64,000 nucleotides of DNA from Marthasterias glacialis (GCA_911728455.2 OU452227.1:19918110-19982109), one strand, 5' to 3'. Positions 1-15,000 are shown, counted from the stretch's first letter. Translations and numbers: made by a program. The notes: a model not told the origin generated them from the sequence alone.

Positions 1-3000
1 AAAGCATTGCTGCTCTCCTGGAGAGGGTGGGTAGCAATTTCATGTGTGCTCTGTGTTTATGCTGTTAGGGTGCTTATCAGATGGTGGTATTGTCAATTTG
101 TCCTGACGGACTTTTGTCAGACTTTCAGTGGAGTTGTCAAGACTGTGATTGGTCAATATGTAGTAAGGGGGGCTTAATGGATTGATCTGTCGTGCTGTTG
201 GATGTGTAATAAATAAGATAAAAAAAAACAAAATAAAGTAGAACTGAATGTTTTTTTTACACTTCAATTCAGTGGTTAATCTGCCTCTGACATCAACTTT
301 GATATTTATCACCCTATTTTGAAAACCATTTGGTTTTAGGAAGTGCTGGTGAGATGTTGAACCTACTGTATGAGCTTCCATCATCTGTTAACAGTGGGTC
401 TAGTACCATGATGGGGTTAGACCAGGGCAAGAATCTATATGGGAAACAGCAAGCTGTCCTTGCCTTACTCTACTTTGCCTTCCTACACAATGACAAGTAA
501 GTATCATTCTGTATGTTTCATTCTGTAAGCTTGCACTCCTCTACCAACCTATGTGTACCAAATACAGTGACAAGTAGGTGTCATTCTATAGTTTGATTGT
601 GCAGAAGCAGATAACCTCCTTTCACCACTTGGCCTATAGAATGACAAGTAGGTTTCTTTTTAATTTTCATTCTGTAGTAATCTATGTCTTCACTACTTGG
701 CCTACCTACAGAATGACAAGTAGGTTTCTTTCTAAGTTTCATTCTGTAGTTATGTATGTGTTCACTTCTTAACCTACCTACAGAATGACAAGTAGGTTTC
801 TTTGTATGTTTCGTTCTGTAGTAATCTATGTGGGAAGCACCAAAACTTGCTTTGCACAACTCTCCTTAGCCTACCTTCACAAGGACAAGCAGATTTTGTG
901 TATATGGTAAACAGCAGGCTGTCCTTGCCTCACTACTTTGCCTTCCTTTACAGTGACATGTAGCACATTTTAAAGGTTTCATTCTGCAGTATTTAAGATG
1001 GGAAGCAGAAAGTTTGCCTTGTATCTGTCAACTTTGCCTTCACATAAAATGACATGTACGCATCATTCTGCAGTAATCTATTTTGGAAGAAGCTAGCTTG
1101 CTCTGAATGACTCCATTTCCCTCCACAAAATGCCAACAAAGGCTAATCGAAAAGAAAACAACAGAAAACCAACTTTCATATGTTTTGGTACATCAATGCA
1201 AAACAAGGAATTTCAGTTCAAGTTCAGATAAATCATTTGCATTTTTTAACTGAGTATTATGTTTCCATTTTGGACTTTTAGGCACCTTTCGTTTTCTCTA
1301 TTGTCATTCTTTTCTCTTTTCAAGTAATTTTTGTAAGACCTTCTTTTCACTGCCTTACTTTTGCTCTCGTCATCACAGGTTGGTCCCAGAGATGACTCTG
1401 AATAAAGTACTGATCTCATTCCTGTCCAACCATCCCAATCTGCAGCAGTTACCAAAACCAGCTCTCAAGCATATTCTCTTTCTCTTAGCAAGTTGCCACA
1501 GCAACAGAGACGAGCAGTTTATGCACACGGGTATGCTTTACTGTCTTATGTTCGGAAACATTGAGATGTTTTTAAAAGACTTTTCTCAGTCTTGGTCTTA
1601 AGCCCAGTTCATACTTCAAGCGAATGTGAATACGAAGCGAATTTGACGTGACTCTCTTACATTCGCAGTGAATTTTGCAAAAAATTCAAGACATTTCAAC
1701 TTGAGCGAATTGTTTGTTGCAAAGTTGTGATGTCAAAGTCGCTTTGCTTTAACATTTACGTGAAGTAAGAACCGGGCTTCAGACTTCCTGCTTTCACTGA
1801 TTTATTCATCAAGTTACAAATCAAGCTAGATTTGTTAAAATACTTGGTGTTATTATTACGAAAATTTTATCAACCTCATCATGTGCAACATCTAAGCGTT
1901 ATTTATAAATAACAAATTGGGAGGCTAATCATCCTTACTCGCAGCTGAGAAGCTGTGTTGCGAAGGACGCGGCTACAACGTGTTCGAGTTGCAGGCATGT
2001 GAGGGCGCCTTTGGCAGCCAGCCACATCAACCCATACATGACCACGGAGCACAGCCAGAGATCTAAAGTGTTTGAGTTTTTTCTAGAGGGAGTAAAACCA
2101 CAGGGTCCAAAGAAAAACCCTTGTGGCACAGGAGAGAACCAACGCACAACTCTACTCACTCATGGCCCTGGCCCTAGCTGGTAATCGAACCAGGGACACA
2201 TTGGTGAGAGGCAAGCGCTTTATGCACTCGCCACCCATGCCACCCAAATGACGATGGCTCAAAAGACTGCGGGTCGTGATACATCGCTGTGTGTAAAGTT
2301 GCCGGATGAAAACCCATTTGTTATTTTCAAATCAAGTTTAATTATGCAAAGATAAAATCGTTTCAAATGGGGAGGACTAATTATCAGGGTTTGCACTTGC
2401 TTTGGTTACTTATTCGATGATTGCTTGTAAAGGTTGTAATAGACCTTTATCATGCTGCCACCATCTTGGTCGTGTTCTCTGTATCCAATAACAGTAATAG
2501 ATGCTCATATTCATTGTACTAAAAGGAACCAGACTAATTGCCCTTCCAGCCTCGGTTTGGTTACATTGGTTTGAATGGGAGAAAATCAAGATGGCCGCAC
2601 CATGATAAAGGTCTATTGTCCGTGAACATTCTTACAATCTTTTTTTTGTAGGGGTGCAGTGTTTCATGAAAGCTCTACATAGCGTTGATCTATGCAGTGT
2701 ATACACCCATCATTCATGCCTGGTGGAATGGTGCTTTGGGTCAGTCAACTCTAATGTCAAATTTGCACAGAAAATGGTAAGTTTAAATCCACGTTATATG
2801 GCGTGTCATGGCGGAGCCTGGGCTTGCAGCTGCTTTTGCCTTTGAATAACACTCAATAAACGTAATCAAAATTTAAAAATCCAGAAGCTATTAAGAGGAA
2901 AGACACAGCGATAAAAATAACACACAACAAGCCTAACACACAATGCAAAACAGAAAGACCAACCGACAGTTAACGGAAAACTGCCAAAAAGATAGATGTT

Positions 3001-6000
3001 AATATTTGCATTGAGGGAATGAATATAAATTTCAATTTGCCTTACACCGTTGTGTGATAAGCACTGTATACTCACTGTATACTCAACTGGCCCCCCGTCA
3101 CGTGGCGTACTCGGTGGTCTAGTGGTTAAGACATCTGCTCTAGTCATGCGGGAGTCGTGGGTTCGAATCCCACCCAAGTTGCCTGTGGATTGTTTTTCCC
3201 ACAGGACTCGAAAGCACTGAGTATACAGTGCTTATCACACATCGGTGTAAGGCAAATTGAAATTTAAATGACAAAAAGATCAAAAATGACAAAATTGTGG
3301 AGAAGAGGGTAACACACGAAAAAATTGTGTCATGGCCGTGATGGCTTTCTCAATTTCGTTATGTACTTTGTTCTGCGTCGATCAAGTTAAATAAACCAGA
3401 AGGAAAACTGAGTGGATAAATTTAAAGGCGCTATACAGGATTGGTAAGGCTAAAAAGACATTATTGTTATTCTGTGAAATATTTCCCTCTGAAATGCTGT
3501 CATATTTGAGAAAACTGTATCTGAAAATTTAAAAACCTAAAAAAATGCAACAGCTGATTTCGGTTGTAACAAGCAAAATTTAGGACAATGTGTTTACATG
3601 CTGAAAAGTGTGCACGGTTTTTCACTATTTTCTCCCGACTCAGACAACGGATTGAGCCCAAATGTTCACAGGTTTGTTTTTTTCATGTATATCTTGAACC
3701 AGACAAAGTAAGAACACTGCACTGTCAGCTTTACCAATCCTGGGTAGTGCCTTTAATTTACTTATGGGGTGAACAAAGAAAGACTTATTCCTAACTGTGT
3801 TTATTACAGCTGGAGCAGTGGCTATTGCATAGTGTAACTGAAGATGATTCAGAGGTGACAGCCCAACAGACTGATGAGAGGAAGACTATCTCTCAAATAC
3901 TGATGCACAACCCACAGTGCTGTGAAATCATACTGGTATGTACTTCTTGCAAATTGGCAAAAATACAAGTCTTAAGATGGCCCAGACAGGCAGTGGCAAT
4001 TTCTCTTTTTACATGGCTTTTAGCTTTTAAAAGAGAAAGAACATATTTTTTTTTAAGAGTAAACTAATTCCCATCCTGTAGTTTTCAATAGACACACCCT
4101 ACAACCCAACCAGTGATTTGTGGTGTGTTCAAATAATAATGATAACAATACGCAATTCTTATATACACTTTATCACACCCAATGGCGTCATGAAGTACTC
4201 ATTATTTTTTTCTACAAGGTATGTGGAGCTTTGTTTGAAATATAAGACCCATTTATTTACACAGCACCATGTAATGGTGCTGTGGCGCAATCTGCAGCCA
4301 ACCATCCCAGAAAACACCAGGGCAAACCCCCTTCTCTTAATGATAAGTGTACAAGGTTTTTCCCTACGGGTGCATTACACAACGCACAGGACCTACAGCT
4401 TTATGTCCCATCCGAAGGACGCAGCAATAATGGTTAAGTGTCTTGCTTAAGGACACAAGTGTCAAGACTGGGACTCGAACCCACACTCTGCTGATCAGAT
4501 ACACCAGAGCTTGAGTCCGGTGCACTAGACCGCTCGGCCACGACACATGCTAATTCCTTGACTTTGGCAGTATCTCAGACTGAAATATTTCTCAGGAGAA
4601 TTAGATAGAAAATATGCAAAAAATGAATGCCAAAATAAGTCGTTTCCCCTGCTTGCCCCCCCCCCCAATGAAAATATCTGTAGTTACACCACTGCTGAAG
4701 AGCATTGATGACTTGACTTTTAAGCAACTCTCAATGATTCATTACTACTCATTACGACATACAGAATGTCGTGAGTAGTGGTATCAAACAACTCATCAAC
4801 AAGTCACCATCGTAACTCAAGACCATGTCAATTTAATAACAATTGACTCAAGTTCAACATTCAATGACAAATTACTACTCATTACGACAGACAGAATATC
4901 GTGAGTAGTGGTATCAAACAACTCATCAACAAGTCACCATCGTACCTCAAGACCATCTCAATTCAATAACATTTGACTCAAGTTCAACACTTGATGACTC
5001 ATAACTACTCGTTTCAACAGGATATCACAGTCCCTATCATTACTAGAGAGCATATTGATGACTTGACTTAAGCAACTCTCACTGACTCAATACGACATAC
5101 TAGAGAGCATATGATGAGTTGACTAAAGGAACATTCAATGAATCATTACTCCTTATTAAGTTCCCTTTAATACAAGAGAGCATCCTATGTTACTGACTTG
5201 ACTCAAGTCCCAGACTCAGTGACTCATTAAAATGTACAGAATGTTATGAGTAGTGGCAGCAAACAACTCATCAACAAGTCGCCATCGTAATTCAAGACCC
5301 TTCTCAATTTCATAACTGTTTACTTAAGTCCAACGCTGACTGACTCATAACTCCTCATTTCAATAGAATATCATGAGCAGCGGTAGCAACCAACTCGTCA
5401 GCAAGTCGCTGTCATTACTAGAGAGCATCTTCTGTACTGATACCCTCACTGTTGATGAGGACCCTTCAGAGGTGATACTGATGGTCTTAAGAAGGAGACT
5501 TCCTGATGTTGTTCAGAGGCTTTTCCTCTCTGAGACTGAAGTCCCAACAGGTATTAGCTTGTCAATTTTTATATCATTCAATCAATTAGTTTACAGATTC
5601 ATTGTCAATTGTACTTACAAAAAAAAAGAGAAAAAAAAAGAAAGTGTGATGTTTATTGGGATCAGTCTAAATGATGAATGATGGCAGATCTCATCTGATA
5701 ATTGCATTTGGAGTGCCAGCTTGAGGAGCTATACCAGGAGACGCATTCATGACGCATTCTGGTGTCCACTCTAGTTCTAGTGATGGTAATCCTGTCAGGC
5801 AGTCAAAACTCATAGAGGTACCAGACCATTACGCACTTAATACAGGGGGGGGGGATGCACACAATGGTAGAAGCCACATGCCAAGCTACTTTGCAGTTTG
5901 AGTGAATTCAGTCACATTTTAGCCTCCCATCTCTGCAACTGACAATCTGTGATATTTGACATTTTAAAGCTATACCTATTCAATTTTCAAGTTTGTTGGC

Positions 6001-9000
6001 TTTTGTAGCCCTAATTTTAATATTTTATACACCAGTTTGGTTTGATACAGTAACATGCAGCTTGTGATAATTGCATTTTGTCACACCGTCATTATAATAA
6101 CGTGTATTTATTATGCGCTTTATCAAGCCAAAAAGGCATCTCAAAGTGCCTTACAGTATTATTACCCCTATTCATCGAGCGCTTAGCATTCCTAAAACTA
6201 TCTCAACTCCTTTGGAGTATGCAGCACCGGCAGCCAAACCAGTGCACAGGTTGCTAATTATTAAAATCAACAATCTCTACCCTTGAAGGTACCCATTTAC
6301 TCCTGGGTGATGAGAAGCAATTATAGTAAAGTGTCTTGCTCAAGGACACAAATGTCACAACCAGGATTTGAACCCCTCACTCCAGTGACCTAGCCACCGA
6401 AACTTGAGTATGGTGCGCTAGACCGCTCGGCCACGACACGCTACGTCATTGACTTCAACTGTCTGTTACATTCTGCATTAAAATTTCAGTAGACATGGTT
6501 ACCAATGGAATAGCAATTGTTGATGGACGCTCAGTAATATTCGGCTTAATTTTTAATGGTCTTTTGAGCTGAAGTTTCTAATGAACTATGCATTTTCACT
6601 TTCAAATGAGAAATGGACGGCACTACGGCATATTCTAGAATTAAGGGGTTTTCCATTCAGGAAAAAAAAACATACAACCAGAACAAGAACAATGGTTACA
6701 AACAACGAATTGCATTCAGCTAATAATCCCACTAAAAAAAATGATGAATTGTTGTTTGTAGTTTCGGGTTTTTAAAATTGTTAGAACGTGTTTGTCATTG
6801 CAGAGATTCACATTGTTGCCTTGTTACGCTTGATGTGCACAGTGCGTATCAGACGACCTGAAACTGAACTGAGTGCAGCCGACATCAAACTCATGTATCA
6901 TGGTAATAATCTGTTTAAACTCCCGAAACTACAGATATTACATCATTACAAAATCTAGTTATATTCACCAAACTAAAGATTTTTTTTCTTCAGAAAATCG
7001 CAACTGCATTGTTCTTTTTGGTTGTTTTCTTGGATATTACATAATTACAAAATTTAGTTATATTCACCAAATTAAAGATTTTTTTTCTGAAAATTGCAGT
7101 TGCATAGTTTTTTATGTTGTTTTCTTGGCGACTACATTTTACTAATTATTGTAAAAAGTGGGAGAAAATCTAAATTTGTCGCTTTGAGAAATGCAGAACT
7201 TTTTTTACCATTGCTTTACTACAGTGTGCTTAATTTGAATGGTTGTATTTGAAGTTGAATTTCAGTGCTATTGAAAAGGTTTATGGTAAACAATGTTACA
7301 ATGTAAAAAATGACAAAATGTTTGATGATTTGCCAGGGTTACTAATAAGTGTATTTAAAATCTATAATTTAAGGCATAAGACTCATAGAAAATATTGCCA
7401 GCCATTAACATACCCAAGATCTTAATAAATAGACTCTGCTTTGTCAAGATTTGTGATTAAAAAAAATGTCCATCTGCCTGAAAACAGGGAAGAAAAATAC
7501 ATATTTCTGTTAAAAACTAAGGGACGCTCTCAAGTGCGTAACACTATAACCAATCATGCCCGTAGGCCTAAAGATACCTGTGAAGAGAAGATGATGAAGA
7601 AATGTGGGAGGGAAAACCCTTACTGAGAGAAAACCCATGTAATCATGTAGGGACTGAGAAACCAATCCACATGCAAGGCTTCAGTCTGAAACAGGATTCT
7701 AACCAGGTTTCACAGAGGTGAAAGCCCGGGGAAAAAAAAAAACAAGACTGAGTTCTGAACTATATAATCTGCTTGCTATGACAGTAACTAATCTACTGAG
7801 TAAAAGACCAGTCATTAGCCAATCGGTCCGACAAGCTGCTCTGAACTATCTGAATTGTCTACTCATCCAGACTGCACCTCATGGAGAGAGTAGAGGTAAG
7901 TAATATCCGTCTGCCTCCGAAATCACCAACAAAGATCTTTGCAAATGGTAAAGTTGTACAATAATGAAACAACAAAATAGAATAGCCTTTGAGAAAGACT
8001 CTGCTGGGGTCAAAACGCGAGGCCAATAAAAAATTTTGCAGTAATAAAACAAGACACACCATGCACACATGTTTATTGATACTATGAATCAAAGACACCT
8101 CTTTGTTCTTCCATTGTTCGGACTTGTTTTTTTTGGTGACGACAGCAAAATTGAAGACTTCATGGGTTATCTGTTTTATTAACGTCCTCTGTGCCAGTGA
8201 GTAGACATGCACACACACACACACATCCCACACATCCTTACATATGGCAGTTACGGGGTCCTCCTATTGTTGTTGTTATTTCCCTTTCTGAAGAATTCCT
8301 CTGTGGGGTAGCACTTTAACAAAGAAAACCTTGTGGGGTAGCATTGTTCCATTGTGTAAAGTACCCAGTAAGTTGGTGAGTGTAAGGGCACACCTTCATG
8401 TGATAACTTACATCTTCCAAGTTCTCCTGAAGACAAGCAGAGTATACTGTTCGAAAAGTCAAGACCACAACGGCTCTTTTCAGAGCCACCACTCCTCCCA
8501 AAAGAGATTTATACATGGTTATGTCCGCAAGTTTACTAGATATAGTTACTTCCTATTATCCACAGTGTACAAAGCTTCAAACACCATTTACTCAAGAAAT
8601 GCTTGAAATGAAATTTGTTTGTTTGTACTGAAACCAAATGATGATTTTTTATCACAAGGCACAAGGCCACTATAGGCGAGGGCTACAAGGAAAAGGGAAA
8701 GAAAGCAGAAGATATTACGGCAGAAGAAAAACTGTTTACATTCTGTTTAAATTGAGAAAAGATTATAGCCCACAGGGAAACAGGATACAGGCAAAGAGTT
8801 CCACAGTGAATCAGTGCATGGAAAAAAAAACTTGTAGAGTACATCTTAGAATTGCATTTGGGAACCGTTACAGTGTAAGGATGGGAGAGGGCAGAGAAGC
8901 GTGTAGTGCATCCAAACGGACAGTTGACAGGGACAACCAGTGATAAACCATTGGAGCACATCCCATGTTAAATACCTATAGAAGAGGGAGAGTGACGATA

Positions 9001-12000
9001 CATTACGATAATATTTCCAATTGATACCATTTCCAATTGATAACTTTCAGTGGCCTCCATTCTTCTATCCAACGTCCCCACCCTGAAGCATCTGGAGACG
9101 ATGCTGTCCACAACATCCATCCAGTCGATGGATCTTAACTGCTCTTGCCTCAGCATCATTGCTCAGCTAATCATCTATCAGGCCAAGTTCAACATCAAGG
9201 TAATTAGATATGCTCAAGCTAATCAGGGTTAGCTCGAAGTTTAAGTTAAACATAAAAATTAACAATCATCAGTTTTCTGATGAGTTCATTTTGCAAGTTT
9301 AAGTTACAGAAATCTCATAGAATACAGGATTGGTATTCATCAAAAATATTGTTTTATCAGTATCAGTCTGAAAGCTTACTGATTAGGAAGTTCATACCAG
9401 TACCAATCTTCCATAGATACATTTTTGTCTGAAATACTGTCAATCTCTTGAAAATAGAATTTGAAGACCCTGATTTTAATTTCGGTTCTAACAAAAAAAA
9501 TTAAGGATAATGTGTTTACATGCTGAAAAGTGTGCACTGTTTTTCACTCTTTTCTCCTGACTCAGACGATGGATTGAGCCCAAATTTTCACAGGTTTGTT
9601 TTTTCATGTATATATTGAATCAGACAAAGTAAGAACACACTGCGCTATCAGCTTTACCAATCCTATATTTTACCTCCTTCTTACATGAAAGAAAGAAAGA
9701 TTTGATTTGACGTCATATTACAGGTCCCCTACACCATGATGTTGAATCTCAACGCTGCATTGGAGATGATAAAGAGCAACAAAAACCTCCCAAGAAAAGG
9801 TATAAAGAGTTGAAGATTACGTAAGGGCTGTCCAATGACAAGTTGTAAATAGAAAAGTTTTAAACGTGGTCCCAGCATAATCAGGAAATATCACGGGTTT
9901 GAATTGAAGAGGTTTACTAAGGTTTGAAGTAGTGCTGCAGTCATTTTCAATTCTTGTTTCATATCATTATACCCTTCTCACAATCAGCCTCTCCTCGACC
10001 TTAACCACAGTGAAACTGTCTTTATTTCTGGGCCGTTCAAAGTCCATAAGTTAAGTCCAGAGCGGTGGTTGTGAGGGGGCACCTTGTGGCTAAAACTTAG
10101 TCTGTTCTCTTTTTTCTATCATAATTACTTCTTTAGGTGATCCCTGTACTATTATTATTATTATTATATCTTTCTGGTAATAAAACCAAGGGATCCTCAA
10201 AAGTGACTTGCACTGTGACCTGTAGGCCTGAAGATACCCTAAAATGTCAGTTTTAGGTGTGGGAGGAAAACCCCAAATAGGGAAAACCCACGCAATCAGG
10301 TAGGGACTGAAAACCCAATCCACATGCAAGGCTCCAGTCCGGGATTCGAACCGGGGTCCACAGAGGTGAAAGGCAGGGAAAGAAACCACTGAGCCAACCT
10401 GAATGTGGCTTCCCAGGTTGTATCATAAACTTGGGTGTGATCCCTGGTTATGCGGTAGTTAAAGGGCCCATGAAGAGGTTTTTTGCCACGGAACATTTTT
10501 GTGGCTTAATATATGGTTTGAAATTAACAAAACATAGTATTGACTATTTTGATGTGTCTGTTATGCGTTAATACACTCTAATTGAGCCCCGAAAATGTGT
10601 GCCATTTGATTGCGCAATGATCCATGACGTAGGTTGTGGTAAAACATTTCGAAGACGGCTCTGGTGCCGAGTGGTCAACAATGCATTCTATGTTATTGTC
10701 ACACACATGGCCCTGGTCAGCCGTTCCACTGTCTACGTCACAGATTTTATGTTAATGAGGAAGGGTGGGCGGAGCACGGCAACCCCCTAATTTTAGAAAA
10801 CATTATTTCTACGATTAATACGCATGTACAAAGTGTGAAAAAAATTAAATATATACTATAATGGGCATACTTTATTTTTTTAACCAATAAAAAAAAATAA
10901 TTCATGGGACCTTTAAGGTTGAATGGCTTCTGACAAAGATATTGACAAAATAGGAAGACTGCCATCATAGTTGGTAGAGTGCCGGCACGTTAATCCAGAG
11001 GTCGCAGGTTCAAATCCCAGTCTAGTCAATTGTTCTTTCATTTTGTTGAGTTTGATTACAATTATTTCTGATACATCATTAATTGGATGTTGGTTTCCTT
11101 TAACATCAGTATGTGCATTGCACCTATGGACGGCCATGTTTAACAGCAAGTTTGAGTCACCGGTGGTGACGTTAGTCATCAAGACTTCCACACCAAGAAC
11201 GCTCCTCAAGGATGAAGATGTGGGTCTTGGAATCAAATCAAAGGACATCAGAATGATCTACATCTTGCTACAAAATACTGTTGGAATTGTAAGTAGAACA
11301 AAATCAGTTTGGGGAAAAGAAGTTTAACTTGCCATTGTGAAGTTTTTGTTTATTTGGGGACAAAATTAACTTGCCATTGTCACTTCTTGGCTCATTTGGG
11401 GACAGAAGTTTACCTTGCCATTGTAAAATGTTGGTTTATTTTGGGGCAGTAGTTTAACTTGTCTTGTGAAGTAGAAAAAGGTTTATGGTTGAATACCATC
11501 CCACCTGACAACAGTCATGGTTTGACTTTCTTGCCACGATTGCAGTGGTTGTTCAGTTGCGGCCACACACACGTATCAGATACACACTTGTACATGGTTT
11601 TCGTGAACGGTATGAATTTAGTTTCGTGGCCTTTTGAGCAGTGCCTTGAGTCCAAAGAACAATGCAGACAGGAACACTGTTATTAAACCACTTTTACACA
11701 TCTGTACAGGGACCACTGCTGTGGGATTTGCACCACCAGAAATACGAACAAATTGATACGAAACAAAAGTTAATACAGTTGTGTGTGCGGTTGTGGGTCA
11801 GAACAATGGTGGCGCTTTGTTTACTTTTCTAATGGGATTTTGACATTTCAGACTTTTGTCGGACTTTCAGTGGCATTGTCAAGGCTGTGATTGGTCAATA
11901 CATTAGTCGGCAGGGCTTAATAGATCGGTCTATTGCTAAGCAAAGTGTGATGTCACAATACAAATCACTACAGCAATACAGACAACTCATCCTAAGATGA

Positions 12001-15000
12001 ATCTTAGTCTTCTGAGAGAAATCAAGCCCAGAAATCATAAACGTTTATACATGAGTCATCTCTGCATTTTAGGGTGATCCCTCTCTCAGCCAAGCAGCAG
12101 TAACGTGTGTGAGAAGTCTGGTTACCTATCTTATGGAGAGGAACCAAGTACTGGGTAATTAGATGTATTTGATATTCTTTAATTGTAAAGTTCACATCCA
12201 CAAGCTTCGTCTTAAATACAAAGACTGGTGGTCGCAGGTTCAAATCCCGCTCCGGTTAATTTTCTTTGTTCACCCCAAAAATTGAATTAAAAATGTACCC
12301 AGTCAGTTTCCCTTGTGGTTTATTGCTTAAATACAAAGAGCCGGATTTGGTAATTTTAAACAAATTTTTTTTTGAAACACCAGAGCTTGAGTCCGGTGAT
12401 CTTATCCGCTCGGCCATGACATGCCACATACTCAATCACGCTACCTACTCAATCACGTCAAAAGGGACAACGTTCATTTTAACACATCTAAGGCTTCATT
12501 CTAGTCATCGTCAGGCTTTAAAATTTATGGCAATCTGTTTTTACTCTGCAGGTAACCATGTCTTGAGTCAGCCATGGAACCACCAACTCATGAGATGTTG
12601 TATCGAAGGTCGTCTGGAAGATGGTCAGATATCCACATATGTCTTCCAGCTTATTACAATGGTAATCATCTTCATTCTAAACAAAGTAACGTTCGAGGCA
12701 ATATTTGCATAAACGTTTTTCAGTCACTTAGCAAGCAGGGCCTGTAAAAAACCGCTTGTGTTTTCGGGAAAGACACTTCCCTATAATTGCTCCCCATCAC
12801 ACAGGAGTAAATAGTATACCTGAGAGGGTAGAGATTATTGGTGTGAATGGTTAGCAACCTGTGTGCCCATTTGGCTGCTGGTGCTGCATACTCCAAAGGA
12901 GTTGAAATTGTTTTAGGAATGTTTAAGGCCCAATGAATAGGGGTGGTAGTAGTGCAAGGTGCTTTGATACAATGTTTAAAAGCGCCTGATAAATGCTAAT
13001 TTTTTTTACTATGGTGGATATAATAATAATAATGACTTATGGTATCAGTTAACATTTAAGAATTGAGTTTGCGTTATTATTCTATTGTAACAGTATCTTA
13101 AGCATGGGAATAAAGCCAACACAGTGAGTGTCCAGTATCTAGACAGTGTCTCAGACTACCTCAAGTCTATGGATGTAGCTTGCTCTACTGATGTTGTGCT
13201 TGAGGCAGTCTCACTGATTCAACAGGTATGTACATTTTTCTCATGAAGATGAACCAAGCACACTTTATTATTATTATTATTATTATTAATTTCTGGTATT
13301 GAAACCAAGGATGCCTCAAAAGTGAACTTAATCACTGCAGCTCGGAAGCCTGAAGAGACCTGTAGATAAGGATGCTTGCTAACTAAACCAGAAACACTCT
13401 TTCATGATAAATGGTGGGTTCTTTTACGTGCACTACCCATCCTAGTACACGGGACCTATGGCTTAACGTCCCATCCGAAGGACAAAGCAATTATGGTAAA
13501 GTGTCTTGCTCAAGGACACAAGTGTCACGACTGGCCAGGCCGGGATTTGAACCCACATTCTGTAAACTACAGAGCTTAAGTTCGGTGGACTAGACCGCTC
13601 GGCCACGACACTCCACTTCTACAAACATTAAGAGTTGTATTTCATCACTGAATGTATTTTGGGAGAACCACCATTTCGTCCAGAAAAGATTAATTCATGG
13701 TTGTAACAAATTTACTCTTAGGCCTATGCATGGCTCTCTTTTTGGGGTGAGTAAATGAGCAAAGAAATAATTGCGCTTACCAGAAATAGAGGTAACTAGC
13801 CAAAGTATCAATCTCACATGTACCATTTGTGACTGCTAACTTTTGCTCAGCAGAAATTTGTTAAGCACTATTTCTATGAAATTTGGTCCAGATCTGGACC
13901 CCGATCCTAATTCTTCTGTCAGATTTTGAGTAGCGTCAGTTCATAGTTGACCATCCGGTTGTTATACCATATTTCTTTAAACTGTTTATTAACTCGTAGT
14001 TTTTTTAGCCTTCTACCATTGCTTTTCTTTGCCTTTTTGTTCAGTGCCCTAGAGCATGTTTTCATGATGATGGCGCTTTATAACTTTTGGTATTATTATT
14101 ATATCTTGCAGGTTATGATCCAGCCGGATATCAAGATCTCCGTCAAGGGAGCACAGGGACTGCAAACATTCCTACAGCGTGTTGTGGATCTGCCAGCAAC
14201 CCAGCCAACCAACCGGCATGGTGATGACATCCTGTATCCTTTATTATCAGACTCAAAACCTCCGCATTAGGTGTCCCCAAGTATCATTCGTATGACTGAC
14301 GTGGGTAAACTATGCCATGGAGTCAAGTCCGAACTCTCTTGGGGGACAACTCTTTGGTCAGTGCACAATTTCACGGCACTGCTCACCAAGGAATTTCTGC
14401 ACTGATCAGGTAGCCATTAGCGCAGAACTCCAGTGTAAGAAGTCCCAATATAGTTGTTATTAATTTCTGGTACTGAAACCAAGGATGCCTCAAAAGCGAA
14501 TTTAATCACTGTAGCTTGGAAGCCTGAGAAAACACTAAATAAGTGTTCTGGGTTCTTTTACATGCACTACCCATCCTAGTACACGGGACCTACGGCTTAA
14601 TGTCCCATCCGAAGGATAAAGCAATTATGGTAAAGTGTCTTGCTCAAGGACACAAGTGTTACGACTGGCCATGCCGGGATTCGAACCCACATTCTGTAAA
14701 CTACAGAATTTAATTTCAGTGGACTAAACCGCTCGGCCACGACACTCCACAAAACTGAGCCTGGGCCTCAAATCCCCTATGGGCAAGTTACAGATCAATG
14801 AGGGCTAGAGCACAGGACAAACAGGTTTGCTAAATATTCACATCCAAAATCTCTACCCTGACAGGTACCCTTATACTCCCGGGTGATGAGAAACAATTAT
14901 GGTTATTTGTCTTACTCAACAACACAAATACTAAGAAATACAATGATTATTTTGGGGGTTTTTTTACCAGCCAAGCCCAAGTACATATTTACCCGAGTCG

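Noticed and set aside
3105-3182. tRNA gene (A box, B box and GGGTTCGAATCCC present)
   Set aside because: The 5' and 3' acceptor strands do not pair and the sequence sits inside a fold-back element; a SINE head rather than a functional tRNA.
4440-4550. tRNA-Leu gene on the minus strand
   Set aside because: The A box, anticodon region and B box are recognisable, but it continues into a SINE body shared by several copies, with no acceptor stem closure.
12266-12712. 148-codon plus-strand open frame as a single gene
   Set aside because: Only 12552-12661 is coding, as exon 12 of 15 after the partial one; the rest is a SINE fragment and intron.
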